From assembly GCA_028571685.1 (NCBI GenBank), contig CM053143.1, forward strand, positions 53,065,208-53,129,207: DNA of 64,000 nt, read 5' to 3'. The notes below the pieces were generated by a model. The model ran no database searches. It was not told where the DNA came from and was given only the letters and a program-made list of their open reading frames with translations. The position numbers were made by a program, and so were the translations under genes. Below, piece by piece: positions 1 through 11,700 of this stretch; positions within the stretch are counted from its first letter, which is position 1, and the number at the start of each line of letters is the position of its first letter. This DNA comes from Heterohyrax brucei. Taxonomy: Eukaryota; Chordata; Mammalia; Hyracoidea; Procaviidae.

Positions 1-105
1 TTGACTGTTTGAATCTGCTAGCCTCTCCTTGGAAACCCTATGGGGCAATTCTTCCATGGTCTATAGGGTTGTTATGAGTTGGAATTGATTCAGTGGCAAC
101 AGGTT
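1..105 (+). mobile_element. AfroSINE, 3' part (cut by window edge)
   Basis: The sequence reads as the second half of an AfroSINE: 'ctccttggaaaccctatgggg', then 'tatagggttgttatgagttgg' and 'gattcagtggcaac'. The tRNA-like head lies outside the window. A TA/TG-rich stretch follows the tail to about 150. Confidence 0.85.
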
Positions 106-207
106 ATATATATATGTATATATTTGTGTGTGGCTATATGTGTATGTATAAACTTTCAGAGATAAGGCCTGATGAAAGCCCTATGAAGCACAATTCTGCT
201 ATGTTCT

Positions 208-735
208 TTTAGTCATCTAGTGCTGCGGTAACAGAAATATCACAAGCGATTGGCTTCAACAAAGAGAAGTATATTCTCTAATAGTTAGCAGGCTACAAGC
301 CTGAATTCATGACATGGCTCCAGGGAAGGCTTTCTCTCTGTGTTGGCTCTGGAGGAAAGTCCTTGCCACATGTCATGGTCTAGGAATATCTCAGCTAGAG
401 AAACTCAGTTCCCAAGGATGGCTCCACTTTCTTGATGGTATGAGATCCCAGCTCTCCTTGCTTCTCTTTCCTTTGCTCTCTTGAAGGATAAACATAGGCA
501 ACCCATACCCCATGGAAGCTCCTTTTATATTAAATCAGAGTGGTGACTTTAGTAAGAGTATCACAGTCCCACTATGATCACTTTAACAATACAATTCTGC
601 CCTGTTAAACACAGGCAGAGATTAAGATATAATCACAGGAAAATCATAAAATGGAGGCCAACCACACAGTACTAGGAATCATGGCCCAACCAAATTGCTA
701 CATACATTTTTGGGGAGACATAACTCAACCTGTGA
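208..735 (-). mobile_element. Solo LTR, MaLR/MLT1-like
   Basis: Read on the minus strand this matches the LTR at 40222-40755 in the plus orientation. It begins here with the complement of the LTR 3' end ('agtgctgcggtaacagaaat') and passes through 'gctccagggaaggctttctc' and 'ggaggaaagtccttg'. It ends near 'gggagacataactcaacc', the complement of the LTR 5' start. No gag or pol remnant is attached, so it is a solitary LTR. The MaLR/ERVL assignment is from the remembered consensus pattern and is less certain than the LTR identity. Confidence 0.6.
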
Positions 736-751
736 CATACACTGACACACA

Positions 752-800
752 CTGGGTTGCTATGAGTCAAAATGTCAGAAAGAACTTGATGGCTATGGGT
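752..800 (+). mobile_element. AfroSINE tail-only fragment
   Basis: 'gggttgctatgagtcaaaat' followed by 'gaacttgatggctatgggttt' is the last ~50 nt of an AfroSINE. It abuts the head of the next SINE copy directly, giving a tail-plus-full-copy dimer-like arrangement. Confidence 0.6.
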
Positions 801-801
801 T

Positions 802-963
802 TCAGGAAACCTCGGTGGCACAAGAGGTTAAGTGCTACATCTGCTAACCAAAAGGGTAGTAGTTCAAATCCTCCAGGCACTCCCTGGAAACTCCATGGGG
901 CAATTCTACTCTGACCTCTAGGCTTACTATGAATTGGACCTGATTCAATGGCAGTGGGTGGGT
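802..963 (+). mobile_element. AfroSINE, near full length
   Basis: A-box-like 'gaggttaagtgctacatctg', B-box-like 'agttcaaatcctcc', then the body 'ccctggaaactccatggggc' and the tail 'ctatgaattggacctgattc'. Purine/TA-rich DNA follows. The tRNA-derived head shows an internal Pol III promoter, though several positions have diverged. Confidence 0.85.
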
Positions 964-1035
964 ATATAATACATACCTGTATGTGTATATATGTGTACAT
1001 ATATGTATACATGTGTACATATATATATATATACA
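964..1035. repeat. TA/TG-rich simple repeat
   Basis: Alternating 'tatatgtgtacatatatgta' type sequence that directly follows a SINE tail. It probably grew from the SINE's 3' simple-sequence tail. Confidence 0.8.
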
Positions 1036-1126
1036 TGCATCTATATGTATCTCCCAGTGGAGAGTGAAAACGTAAATGTTTTCTACTAGGATGATATAAA
1101 ATTGATAAGACTTCTTCAACGGCACT

Positions 1127-1175
1127 GGGTTTTTTTGGTCTGACTCCACGGCACTTGGCTTGGCTGGCACCTCTT
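1127..1175 (+). mobile_element. AfroSINE tail-only fragment
   Basis: 'tctgactccacggcacttgg' and 'cttggctgg' match the terminal segment of an AfroSINE subfamily ending in the cggcacttggcttgg motif. No body or head is present. The same tail occurs at 39628-39675 and, on the other strand, at 45103-45137. Confidence 0.5.
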
Positions 1176-1241
1176 AAAGGCTGAAAACTTGAGAGATCTA
1201 GAAAACAGGGCAGTCTCGTTGAGTTCTGTTTTACACAGATC

Positions 1242-1278
1242 GTGTGTGTGTGTGTGTGTGTGTGTGTGCGCATGTGTG
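1242..1278. repeat. (GT)n microsatellite
   Basis: About 13 uninterrupted GT dinucleotides followed by 'gcgcatgtgtgt'. A probable length-polymorphic locus. Confidence 0.95.
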
Positions 1279-1659
1279 TAATGAACTTAACCTGTTTCAA
1301 GGCATAACCTATGACACAATGTAAAGATAAAAGGTCAGTGTAGATAGCAATAGGAAGGTGCACCAGTGTGCCTTAAGTAGCACATGTTTACATTTCTGGG
1401 TACTGAAATTCTGACTGACACATAGAAAGAATTAAAATATGCTTCTAAATACGTGTATATTTAATGCATAGCACCAACTGAACCATGATTAAAGTTACTC
1501 TGTTTTTGACTCAGTGTATTCACTACCACAGCAAATATTTGATAGTAGAAATAAAAACTAAAGGAAGTACTGTAATTTATTTAAAATATTCATTATTTTG
1601 AATGTTTAGGTACTATAGAGAATACCAAGAGTATGTTTCCTGATCTTTAAGAGTTTAAA

Positions 1660-1850
1660 TGGTGAAGCCCTCAGGTACTAACCGTAATACTGGCAATTTG
1701 AATCTAGCTAGCTATACCTCACCAGCCATGGTCATCTGCTTCCTAAATGTCACATACTTGAAGCTCCTATAGGGCAGCCCGCCTCTGCGTATACAGGGTC
1801 ACTATGAGTTGGAATTGACTCAGTGACAAGACAAATGATAACAACAACAG
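1660..1850 (+). mobile_element. Degenerate AfroSINE
   Basis: The end is clear: 'gggtcactatgagttggaat' then 'gactcagtgacaag', followed by an 'acaacaac' tail. The head ('aagccctcaggtactaaccg') and middle are very diverged, so the 5' limit is approximate. Confidence 0.6.
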
Positions 1851-3450
1851 GTATTTCAAAAAATGAATAAAGATGTGAGATCTTCTGGTTGAATATTAAT
1901 CCACCTAAAAGAGTTCTGGGAAACAAGGTTAAATAAATAAAACCGAACTGCAGTAGATCTTGAGTGTCACAATGACTTTTAACTCAATCCAGAAAGAAAA
2001 ACAAGAGACTTTTTTTTTTCTTGAATAATGTTATGACGACAATGTGATGTTTTTCAGATCAGGTTAGCAGTATAGTGAAGTAATTTATAAACTTAAAAGT
2101 CTGAAGTTCATTTTGTAGTTCAGGAATCCATTATGAGGTCCTACCTGGTGAGTAGGCATAGAAAGAAGGAAGCAAAAGAAAAGAGTAATGGATTGACTGA
2201 TATCAAATAAAACAAAGGGAGAGCATAGAAATGATTTGTTTTTTTGAGTTTATATCTATAAAAATTATATAGGGAACAGAGGAATCAGCAATGAGACCCA
2301 GTTTAGAGGTAAAGATGAAGTTGAATTTAGTTGTACACAGTCAAAGTTGATGTTAATTGAGTATTCAAATATAAATATCTCAAATCAGGAGAGGATAAAT
2401 ACTTATGAGTCATCAACTTGAGACATACTTATGCAGTAATTGCCTTTTCTACAATCATAGTTAAAAACACTTGAATTAAACTAGTGTTTAGAATTAGTTT
2501 GGGAGTGATACTAAAATATAAACAACACTTATTTTAACATGTACCTTCATCTTCATGTAATTCTTGTTATCTCATGTATTGTTCTTTTAAGTCACGAAAA
2601 TTGAAAGAAACTAAATGAAGAATCAGCTTGGTAAATATTTGGCTTGTGAAAGAATTTGCAAGGTTTTTTTTTTCTATTTTTTAAAAAACGATCTGCTTTA
2701 TTTGTACTCTAAGCAAAGAACTTTGGCTTTATAATCACTACTTCAAGCTTTAATTTGAGAACATTTTATTGGTTAACTGAACTTATCATCCATTAGGAAT
2801 GTCCACATCTGGTCAGATGGGGAGTTCAATGTTTGTATTCCCAAATCCACACTGCTGAGTTAAGATTCTTTAATGGCTAGTTTTCAAAGTTTGCTCTTTT
2901 ATAGCTACTCAATCTACAGGCTTATATAGCATATACCTCCCTGGAGCAGTTTCTTTCTTATACCATGTGGTAATGAGAGGATCATTTACACCACATAAAA
3001 CCCATGGCAATGGAAAGAAAAATAAATTTAATAAAATCAGTCAACTAGTAGAAATGACTGCATTTCTATTTTATTTTTAGGGGAAGATTATAAGTACTAA
3101 AATAGATTTTTTAAAAAAGTAAAGAAAAGTAATGAAATTACACCAGTATACTTTTTATGGTTTCATTCATTTACCATATCTTTAGGGAAAAAAATCCTTT
3201 TAATTAACATAACTATAATTTTGGTGAGAGAGAAGGCATAAATTTGGAGGACAATCAAAGTGAGTTTGGTGTGAACATCAACATTATTGTTTAAAACAGA
3301 TTTAGAGCTGTGACAGGCCTCTGTCCTCACGTGTAGCTGTTTTCCAGGTCTGTATGAAAGCTGAGAAGCAGTTCTAGACATTTGAGCCCCTTTATGTGAA
3401 GATGACTTGTGAAGACAATCACGCTATTATGTCGGGGAGAAATGAGAGAT
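1851..3450. other. Unique AT-rich DNA, nothing recognised
   Basis: I see no long open frame, no repeat family I can name and no RNA gene across this stretch. The same holds for 1279-1659. Short T-runs near 2010 and 2665 are unremarkable. Confidence 0.5.
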
Positions 3451-3454
3451 TCAC

Positions 3455-3700
3455 TCACTTGGTCAGGTACCAGTTGTGCTTACTCTGTACAATGCATTAT
3501 TCAAGATACTGAGAACACAGTTTTGAACAATGTAGTTACAATCCATTCCCTCATACAGTTTGCATCTCAGTGAGGGAGAACAAATAAGAAAGACAGTAAT
3601 GTCGTAATGTAGATGTTGTGACAAAAATAGAACAGAATGCTGAGGTTAGGAATGACTGTTGGATGGCGGAACAGTGGCATGAATTGAGGTGGCTACTGAC
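3455..3700 (+). mobile_element. Possible ancient LINE (L2-type) remnant
   Basis: The order of motifs 'attcaagatactgagaacac', 'tttgaacaa', 'cattccctcatacagtttgc' and 'agtgagggagaac' resembles old mammalian LINE 3' regions (a pattern of the type 'ctgggga..acag..gaacaa..ctgccctcatggag'). It is heavily diverged. The family call is from memory only. DNA from here to 4137 is otherwise unassigned. Confidence 0.3.
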
Positions 3701-4137
3701 AACAGGTTGGCCCAGGGAAGTTAACTATACAGAAGTGAATTTAAGATGCCACCACATTAAGTAATTGGAACAACCGCACAAATATTACTGTGATTAACAG
3801 TCCTTCTGGAGAAAGCACTGAGCCTTGGTTAAGGAAGAGTAGAAAGCCTTACGGTTGGGAAATGTTGAGGAATGAGTAAGCAGAGGTTGGTATGCAACTG
3901 GACTATTGGTCGAGTAGAAAGTAGGTTTAGTAGTAGGACAGAGTGGCAATAATTGGGACAAACTTTTCTGTCACTTTTTACTGTTAACAAACCCTACAAT
4001 GCCAGTGACACATTACTTCTGAAACTTTTCTTTGTTCAAGTGTGTGTGTTGAGCGTAAAGATTTTGTTTCATGTCAAGTCTTCTGTCACTCCAAGTTGTT
4101 GCAAGTCATCTATTGCTCTATGTTTAACAGACTGTCA

Positions 4138-4338
4138 GGTTCTCCAAAAGTCCCTGAATGGAGCAACTAGTTTATGCTTGACTACTAACCTAAAGATTAG
4201 CAGTTCTGACCCACCCACTGGCTTCACTGAAGGAAAGCCTGGCAAGTTGCTTCCATGAAGACTATGCAGCAGTTCTAATACATGAGAAATAGGGTCACTG
4301 TGAGTTGGAATCAACTTGATGGCATTGAGTTTGTTTTA
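4138..4338 (+). mobile_element. AfroSINE, longer variant
   Basis: A head-like 'actactaacctaaagattag' is followed by the extra middle block of the longer subfamily ('aagcctggcaagttgcttcc'), 'gcagttctaatac' and the tail 'tcactgtgagttggaatcaa'. The same longer layout is seen at 14755 and 26283. Confidence 0.7.
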
Positions 4339-4398
4339 CAGCCTCCACAAAATAGTGATTCTCTGTGGGCAGTCCCCTGTGGAGTAGGCGGAGAAAAT

Positions 4399-4562
4399 GT
4401 TATTGTTAGTGCTGCAGCATTAGTTCCAGTTCATAGTAACCTTGTCTACAACAGAATGAAACACTGCAAGTCCTGCATGATTCTCACAATCGTTGTTATG
4501 TTTGAGATCATTGGTTTCTCAACTACTACTGTTGGTTTCTCAACACTGCTTCTGCTGGGCTC
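4399..4562 (-). mobile_element. RTE (BovB-like) LINE 3' end fragment
   Basis: Starts with 'tgttattgttagtgctgc', then 'cagttcatagtaaccttgtc' and 'tacaacagaatgaaacactg'. This is the complement of the RTE 3' terminus, also seen at 42772 and 52139. Only the last ~160 nt are present. Its first ~40 nt are the part shared with AfroSINE tails. Confidence 0.7.
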
Positions 4563-4851
4563 TCAAAATCTCTAATGGATACCTAATACTTCCATGTTGT
4601 CATAAATATTTTCTTCTAATAGTTTCTCTTTCTGTTAATCACTTCATTTAGTTTCAAATTCCTGAGCGGTGTCAACCAAACACCTAAAGTTTATTCAAGT
4701 GCTCACTCAAGCTTCCTAAAGATGTTAACATAAAACACCTGGTCTCTGGTTTTTGCAGCATTCTTGTTGGTCTTGGGTGGCACTGAGTTGGTTCTGACCA
4801 GAGATGCTATGTACCAGGCCTCAAAATAAAGTTGGCAAACGTAACTGTTGT

Positions 4852-5336
4852 AAGTGCTACAAACCTCATTGCTGAATATCACTATGGTCACCTTCAAAGT
4901 ACTCCGCTTGGGAAGCTATTCACTAATGCCAGTGCTTAGTCCCATACTTCAAAGCAATTTTGGAACTCTTTCTGGAATGGCCATTGCACATAGCGGTATG
5001 GTGGCAAGTTCACGAACTAATTGTATTGTTGTCTGTGAGGAAGTTTTTAGCCAGTGAACACATAGCTGTATTGGAACACCCTCCTTACTCACCTGATTTC
5101 GCCCCCAAGACATTTTTGTTTACCCAAAAATAAAGGAAATATTGAAAGGAAGACATTTTGATAACATTCAGCGTGTCAACAGTAATATTTCTATGATAAC
5201 TCTGATAGCCATTCCAGAAAGAATTCCCAAATTACTTTAAAGGGTGGACCAGGGCCTGGCATCAGTACATCGCTTCCCAAGGGGAGTACTTCAAAGGTGA
5301 CTGCAGTGAAATGCAACAATGAAGTGTGTAGTGCTT
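4852..5336 (+). mobile_element. Palindromic element from a mariner transposase 3' end (copy 1)
   Basis: Two inverted arms, 4852-4984 and 5206-5336, are each about 132 nt and clearly complementary: the left arm has 'ctttctggaatggcca' and the right arm 'tagccattccagaaag'. The ~220-nt centre, read on the plus strand, encodes decayed mariner transposase with the D,D34D-type block 'EHPPYSPDFAP' at about 5070-5105. This continues into the right arm as the C-terminus. The left arm is therefore an inverted duplicate of the transposase 3' coding end. No N-terminal half and no usual ~30-bp mariner terminal repeats are obvious. A second copy with the same architecture lies at 41301-41790. Non-coding in its present state. 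Confidence 0.8.
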
Positions 5337-5358
5337 TTTCTAGGATGGATTTGTGAAC

Positions 5359-6588
5359 TTATTTGGAAGTCCTCACAGAACCAAACATTGTGAGGATGGC
5401 AGTCCTCACAGAGCAAAATTGTGCCATCCTCATAATCCTTGCAGGGTTTAAGCTCATTCTTTTAGCCACTGTATCAGTCCAGCTCCTTCTGGGTCTTCCT
5501 CCTTTTTTTCTTACCTCTCCTTTCCAAACATTATGTCCTCCCTGGAGCTGGTCCTTCCTAATAATATGTCCAAAGTAAGTGAAATAAAGGCTAGCCATTC
5601 TTACATCTAAGGAACATTCTGCTTATACTTCTTCCTAGACAGATTTGTTCATTCTTCTGCCAGTCCACAATACATACAATATTAGTTGCTTACACCAAAT
5701 TTAAATATATCAGTTCTTTTTTGTCTTCCTTATGCATTGTCCAACTTTTGTGTGCATATAAGGCAATTGAAGATACGACTTAGGTCAATCACATCTTAGT
5801 CCTCTAAGTGAAATCTTCACTTTTTAATTTAAAGAGATCATTTGCAGCAGATTGATCTAATACAATAGGCTATTTGATTTCTTCACTGCTATTTCCATGG
5901 ATGGAAACCATGGTGGCTAGTGGTGAAGTGCTATGGCTGCTAACCAAGAGGTCAGCAGTTAAATCTAACAGGCGCTCCTTGGAAACTCTATGAGACAGTT
6001 CTTCTCTAACCTATAGGGTTGCTTTGAGTTGGAACTAACTTGACAGAATGGCATCTTTAACAGCAACATTTCCATGGATATTACTTGTGGATTCAAGTGA
6101 AATGAAACCTTTGACAACTTCATTCTTTCCTTTGTTAATCATGATGTTGCTCATTAGTCCAGTTTTGAGTATTTCTGTTTTCTTTATGTTGAGGTGTAAT
6201 CCACTCTGAAGGTTGTAGCCTTTGACCTACATCTGCAAGCTCTTTGAATCCTGTTTACTTTCAACAAGCAAAATTGTGTATTTTGTGCATCTCAAATTCT
6301 TAGTGAGCCTTCTACCAATTCTGATGCCACATGCTTTACATACTCTTAATTCTCAAAGTATTTGCTCAGCGTATAAATTGAAAATGGTGAAAGAATATGT
6401 TCCTCATGCACACATTTTCTGATTTTGGATCACATAGTTTCCCATTGTTCTATTCAAATGACTGCCTCTAGTTCTATGTACTGTACAGTTTCCAAATGAG
6501 CACAATTAAGTGTTAACAGAATCCATGTTCTTTGTAACATTATTCATAATGTGCTAGGATTCACTCAGACATACGCCTTTGCTTAGTT
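5359..6588 (-). mobile_element. RTE (BovB-like) LINE, 3' half, left of L1-A
   Basis: Minus-strand RTE sequence. The C-terminal block is readable at 5359-5598 ('LYFTYFGHIIRKDQLQGG', 'RGRPR'-like 'GGRPRRSW'), a common RTE tail. It continues upstream through 'ttgatttcttcactgctat' to the reverse transcriptase region near 6580, where L1-A interrupts it. The same element resumes at 13021. Many stops and frameshifts make it a pseudogene. It also contains an AfroSINE at 5903-6067. Confidence 0.85.
5903..6067 (+). mobile_element. AfroSINE inserted in RTE
   Basis: Full-length copy: 'agtggtgaagtgctatggct', 'ggcgctccttggaaactcta', 'gggttgctttgagttggaac'. It is flanked by a 12-bp duplication 'atttccatggat' at 5891-5902 and 6068-6079. 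This shows insertion into a pre-existing RTE copy. Confidence 0.9.
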
Positions 6589-6603
6589 AATAAAACACAG
6601 ATA
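6589..6603. repeat. 15-bp TSD of L1-A, 5' copy
   Basis: 'aataaaacacagata' is repeated exactly at 13006-13020, on the other side of L1-A. It lies inside RTE reverse-transcriptase sequence. Confidence 0.95.
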
Positions 6604-7601
6604 GGTCAAGAGGAAGCAGAGTCAAGATGGCAGACTAAGCACATGTCTCCTTATAACCCTCTGGAAAGCAAGACCTGATGATAATCAAACGGAGCCTTCT
6701 GGTCACCTAGTGAGCCCCAGGACACAGCACAGGGCTGTTAATTGGGACTTCATACCACTGAACAGAAAACCTGCCCTCTTTTGATGACTCCTGCTCCTGG
6801 CTAGTCCTGGCTCTCACGGACTGAGGGTAACGCACCATTTTGACTTATTTTCTCTGTCTTGGCTGGCAGGTGGAGCTGGGTCTTGCCTAGAGGCTAGTCT
6901 CAGCTGCACTGCTGGTGGGATAGGCAGACAAAATTGCAATATTTTGACAGCCAGGCTTAGGACTCTGTACACCTAGCCAGTTGGGGCCTGTCTTTATCTC
7001 TGCCACAGCGTGGTTTGTATGGAACGGAGGTGCCAATGTGTAGGACACCATGTTGGATACGGAGACTTTAGCGGGACCTAATTCTTAGCCTGGGAGCCAG
7101 CGCCTGCAAACAGGATAGTGCTTCTCCCCCAGAAAAGCAGTAGTCTATACAATGTCACCTACAGTGGGTGCCCAGCAACAAAGGCTGAAGACTCATTAAG
7201 TCTTGGCACCTTTAGCCCCTCTATCCATTGACCTTGTGGTGCGCAACACCTTCGATATGGTGGCCACAGCTGGACCTAATTCTTAGCTTGGGAGCCAGAG
7301 GCTGCCCACAGGAGTGCTTTTCTACCAGAAAAGCAGTAGTTTACAAAGTGTCACCTAAGGCTGGGCCCTGTCAGCAGAGGCCAACAGGGCAGTAGCATTG
7401 CTGTATTTTGAACTATTTGGTATCATCTGGGGTTGGATACAGAGGTGCTTACTTTGCCAGTTGGGAAGAGGGACCTCTACACCTGAAAACCTGACTGACT
7501 TGGGAAGTGGTCAGATAAGTTTTGTTTTACATTTTAAGACAATATAGAGAAACATCTGCAGTCCATCCTCACAGTATCTGTCCCAGCCTTTACTTCCTCA
7601 C
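6604..7601 (+). promoter_or_regulatory. L1-A 5' UTR with internal duplication
   Basis: The first ~30 nt hold 'gtcaagatgg' (6621-6630), equivalent to the YY1-site position of other mammalian L1 promoters. A block is present twice with a period of 198 bp: 'gacctaattcttagc' starts at 7075 and again at 7273, followed each time by 'gggagccag' and, further on, 'cagaaaagcagtagt'. Promoter function is inferred from position. Confidence 0.7.
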
Positions 7602-8533
7602 ATGAAACCCAAAAAGCAGCAGACACTTGTGGCAAACAAGAAATCACCCATGGCCTCAGAAGGCTCCCCCAAAAAACAACCAAGGAGTTTTCCTGATGAA
7701 GAAACTTTTCTGAAATCATCAGAAGGTGAATACAAAAGAGTTATATACAGAGCTCTTCTAGACTTTATACAAAACACATCACAACAAAATGAAAAATTAA
7801 GCAAGCTGTTCAATTTGATGGAACACTAGTACTCTGAAATCCAACAAATCAAGAACAAAAATCAAAGACATAGAAACTTCCATTCAAAGCAAAGAAAACA
7901 TAATGGAACAAGTGGAAAAAAGAATTTCTGACTTGGAAGACAGAGCTACCGATGCTAGCGCCTGTGAGGACAAATCAGAAAAAAGAAACAAGAAAAGTGA
8001 AGAAGCATGTGGGATTCTATTAAGAGGAACAACCTTCGATTAATTAGAGTCCCTAAACAGAATGAGACACCTGAGAACACAGAGAGTATTGTTGCTGAGC
8101 TGCGGACAGAAAAGTTCCCAGAAATCATGATGGAGAGAATATAGATATCCCAGATGCATATTGTACGCCACCCAGTATAGATCTCAAAAGATAGTTTCCA
8201 TATTATAATCAAGCTTAACAAAATGAAACACAAGCAGCAACACTTAAAAGCAGCAAGACTCAAAGCAAAGCTAACATTCAGAGGGAAACCCTGTAGGCTT
8301 TTGTCAGACTTCTCAGCAGAAACTAAGCTGGCACGGAGACAGAGGCATGATACATTCAAAGCCTTGAAGGAGAACTTCCAGACAAGAATTATATATCCTG
8401 CAAACTATCTTTCAAATATGAAAATGAAATTAAGACATTCCCAGATCAAGAGAAACCCAGAGCCTTTGTAAAAACCAAACAAAAATTACAAGAAATCCTG
8501 AAAGAAGTTTTTGGCTTTGGCTTAGAAGAGTAA
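7602..8533 (+). pseudogene. L1-A ORF1 (ORF1p) pseudogene
   Basis: Encodes the remains of the L1 RNA-binding chaperone ORF1p. The start 'MKPKKQQTLVANKKSP' matches the intact ORF1 at 31831-32790. The frame is closed by a TAG at 7827-7829 (a CAG in the intact copy, after 'KLFNLMEH'), and more shifts follow near 8000. The C-terminal domain is readable at 8223-8471 ('MKHKQQHLKAARLKAKLT', 'SDFSAETKLARRQ'). It ends in 'GLEE' near 8533. Not translatable as one protein. Confidence 0.88.
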
Positions 8534-8767
8534 AACCACTAACTTTGTATTTTAGAAGCAAATACAGGATACATCATACAGGATTCTACTCAGTTAGGAA
8601 AGGCTCCAAACTCAATAATAGCTTTAATACTGAAAGAAACAGTCAAGTGATTATCATGAAGTCTATGGTGCCATCATATTAAAAAAAGGAGTGTACTACA
8701 GTTATTATAGTCCTTCCAGATGGAGAGGAAGTTGACAAGACTGGTAGTAATTAAAATTGGGTTTATA

Positions 8768-11700
8768 TCTCCAGTGCACGTGGAACATTTTCCAGAATTT
8801 ACCATGTGTTAGGACATAATGGAATTCTCAACAAAATCCATACCATTGAATTAATGCAAAGCATCTTCTCAGATAATAAAGCCATAAAATTCAAAATCAA
8901 TAGCAGAAAAAAAAAACATAGACAGAAAGTGGAATCCTTGGAAACTGAATAACATCTTGCTCAAAAAATCATGGGTTATAGAAGAAATCAAGGACGAAAT
9001 AAAGAAATTCATGGATTACAATGAGGATGAAAATACTTCCTACCAGAAACTATGGGATACAGCCAAAGCAGTGCTCAGAGGTCTGTTTATTTCCATAAAT
9101 GCACATATCTGGAAGAAAGACAGAAACCAACTCAAAGAACTAACACTCCAGCTTGAGCAACAAGAGAGAGAACAACAGAGGAACGTCTCAGGCACCAGAA
9201 GAAAACAGATCATAAAGATCAGAGCAGAACTAAATAAATTAGGGAATAGAAAAACAATGGAAAAAATTGAAAAGACCCAAAGTTGGTTTTTGGAAAACAT
9301 CAACCAAATTGACAAACCACTGGCTAAACTTACTAAAGAAAAACAGGAAAGGAAACAAATAATCCAAATTAGAAATGAGAGGGGAGTTGTCACAACAGTT
9401 CCAAAAGAAATAAAAAATGTAATAGCTGAATACTATGAAAGACTAACAAATTTGAAAACCTAGAGGAAATGGGCCAATTCCTTGATTCATATCATCTACC
9501 CAAATTATCACAATGTGAAGCAGAACAACTTTATAAACCCATCACAATAGAAAAGATTGAAAAAGTCATCAAAAAACTGTCAATCAATAAAAGCCCAGGC
9601 CCAGATGGCTTCACTGCAGAATTCTACAAAGCTTTTGGAGAAGAGTTATCGCCAGTACTACTGAGACTATTTCACAGTATAGAAAGGGACGGAGTACTCC
9701 CAAACTCAGTCTATGAAGCCAGCATAACCCTGATACCAAAGCCAGGGAAGACCTAACCAAAAAGGAGAACTACAGACCACTATCACTCATGAAATTAGAT
9801 GCAAAAATCTTCAACAAAATTCTTACCAACAGAATACAACAACATATTAACAAAATAATCCATCATGACCAAGTTGGATTCATACTAGGGATGCAAGGCT
9901 AGTTCAACATCAGAAAAACAACTAATGTAAATAACTATGTAAATATCACAAAAGACAAGCCAGCCAAGCCAAATGCAAAAGACAAGTATCACTTGATTTT
10001 GTCCACTGATGCAGAAAAGGCATTTGATAAAGTCCAACACCCATTCATGCTAAAAACTCATGGCAAAATAGGCATAGATGGAAAATTCCTCAATGCAGTA
10101 AGAGCTATTTATACAAAGCCAACTGCCTATATCATCCTGAATGGAGAGAGATTGAAGGAGTTTCCCTTGAGAACAGGAACTAGACAAGGATACCCACTCT
10201 CACCTCACTTATTCAATATAGTACTAGAAGTTCTTCCCGGAGCAATTAGACAAGACTAAGAAATAAATGGCATCTGCTTCAACAAAGAAGTCAAAATCTC
10301 CCTGTTTGCTGATGATATGATTGCATATGCAGAGAATCCCAAAGAATATGTGAGTAAACTACTCAAACTGATAGAAGAGTTCAGCAAAGTCTCAGGATGC
10401 AAGATAAACATAAGTAAATCAGTAGGATTCCTTTATACCAACAATGAGACTGTTAATGAAGAAATCATCCAACCAATAACATTTACTATAGCCCTTAAGA
10501 AGATAAAATACCCAGGAATTAATCTAACCATAGAAATAACAGACCTTTACAAAGAGGACTACAAGACCTTACTACAAGAAACTAAGAGAGACTTACATAA
10601 ATGAAGAAACCTATCCTGCTCATGGATAGGGAGACTTAACATTGTGAAAATTTCTATTTTACCCAAAGCAATCTACTTATATAATGCAATCCCAATACAA
10701 TTTCCAGCATCATTTTTTAATAAGATGGAGTAACAAATCACCAATTTTGTTAGGAAAGGGAAGAAGCCCTGGATAAGTAAAGCACTACTGAAGAAGAAGA
10801 ACACACTGGGAGGCCTCTCATTACCCGACTTCAGATTCTGTTACACTGCCACAGTGGTCAAAACAACATGGTACTGGTACAAGAAGAGACAGATTGATCA
10901 GTGGAACAGAATTGAGACCTCAGAGATACTACCATCCTCCTATGAATAGCTGATATTTGACAAAGCCCCTAAGACATTAAACTGTGGTAAAAACAGTATC
11001 TTCAACAAATGGTGCTGGCAAAATTGGATATACATCTGCAATAAATTTAAACAAGATCCATGTCTCACGTCTTATACAAAAACTAACTCAATCTGGATAA
11101 GAGACCTAAATATCAAATCTAAAATGATATAGCTCATCCAAGAAAAAGTAGGAACAACAGTGGAAGTTTTAATACACAATGTAGACAGACTTCAAAATCT
11201 GTCAAACAAACCACAATCAACAGAAGAGAAAATAGATAAATAGGAACTATTAAGAATCAAACACTTTTGGTCATCCATAGACTTTATTAATAGAATTAAA
11301 AGACCACCTACAGAATGGGAAAAAATATTTGGAACTATATGTCAGACCGACGTCTGATCTGCATAATCTCTAAGGTACAACAAAATATCAATAAGAAAAA
11401 GATAAATCATCCAATTAAGTGATGGGCAAAGGAGATGGACAGACATTTCTCTAGAGAGGAGATCCAGGCAGCCAAAAAACACATGTGGACATGTTCAAGA
11501 TCTTTAGTTATTAAAGAAATTCAAATCAAGATGACAATGAGATACCATCTCACCCCAACAAGTTGGCCATGATCCAAAAAACACAAAACAACAAGTGCTG
11601 GAGAGACTGTGGAGAAAGTAGAACTCTCCTACACTGTTGGTGGGGTCGCAAAATGGTCCAGCCTCTTTGGAAAGCAATCTGGTGCTTCCTTAAAAAAAAT

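Noticed and set aside
802..880. tRNA gene candidate (A- and B-box-like sequences)
   Set aside because: The boxes belong to the tRNA-derived head of an AfroSINE. No cloverleaf with a proper acceptor stem is present. The same holds for every other SINE head in the window.
767..1363. Minus-strand open frame of 198 codons with Thr-His repeats
   Set aside because: It is the translation of a (GT)n microsatellite, a TA/TG tract and two AfroSINE pieces.
5359..5598. Possible host gene with a basic 'GGRPRRSW' motif
   Set aside because: This is the C-terminal tail of the RTE LINE, present in similar form in the RTE copy at 50908-51165.
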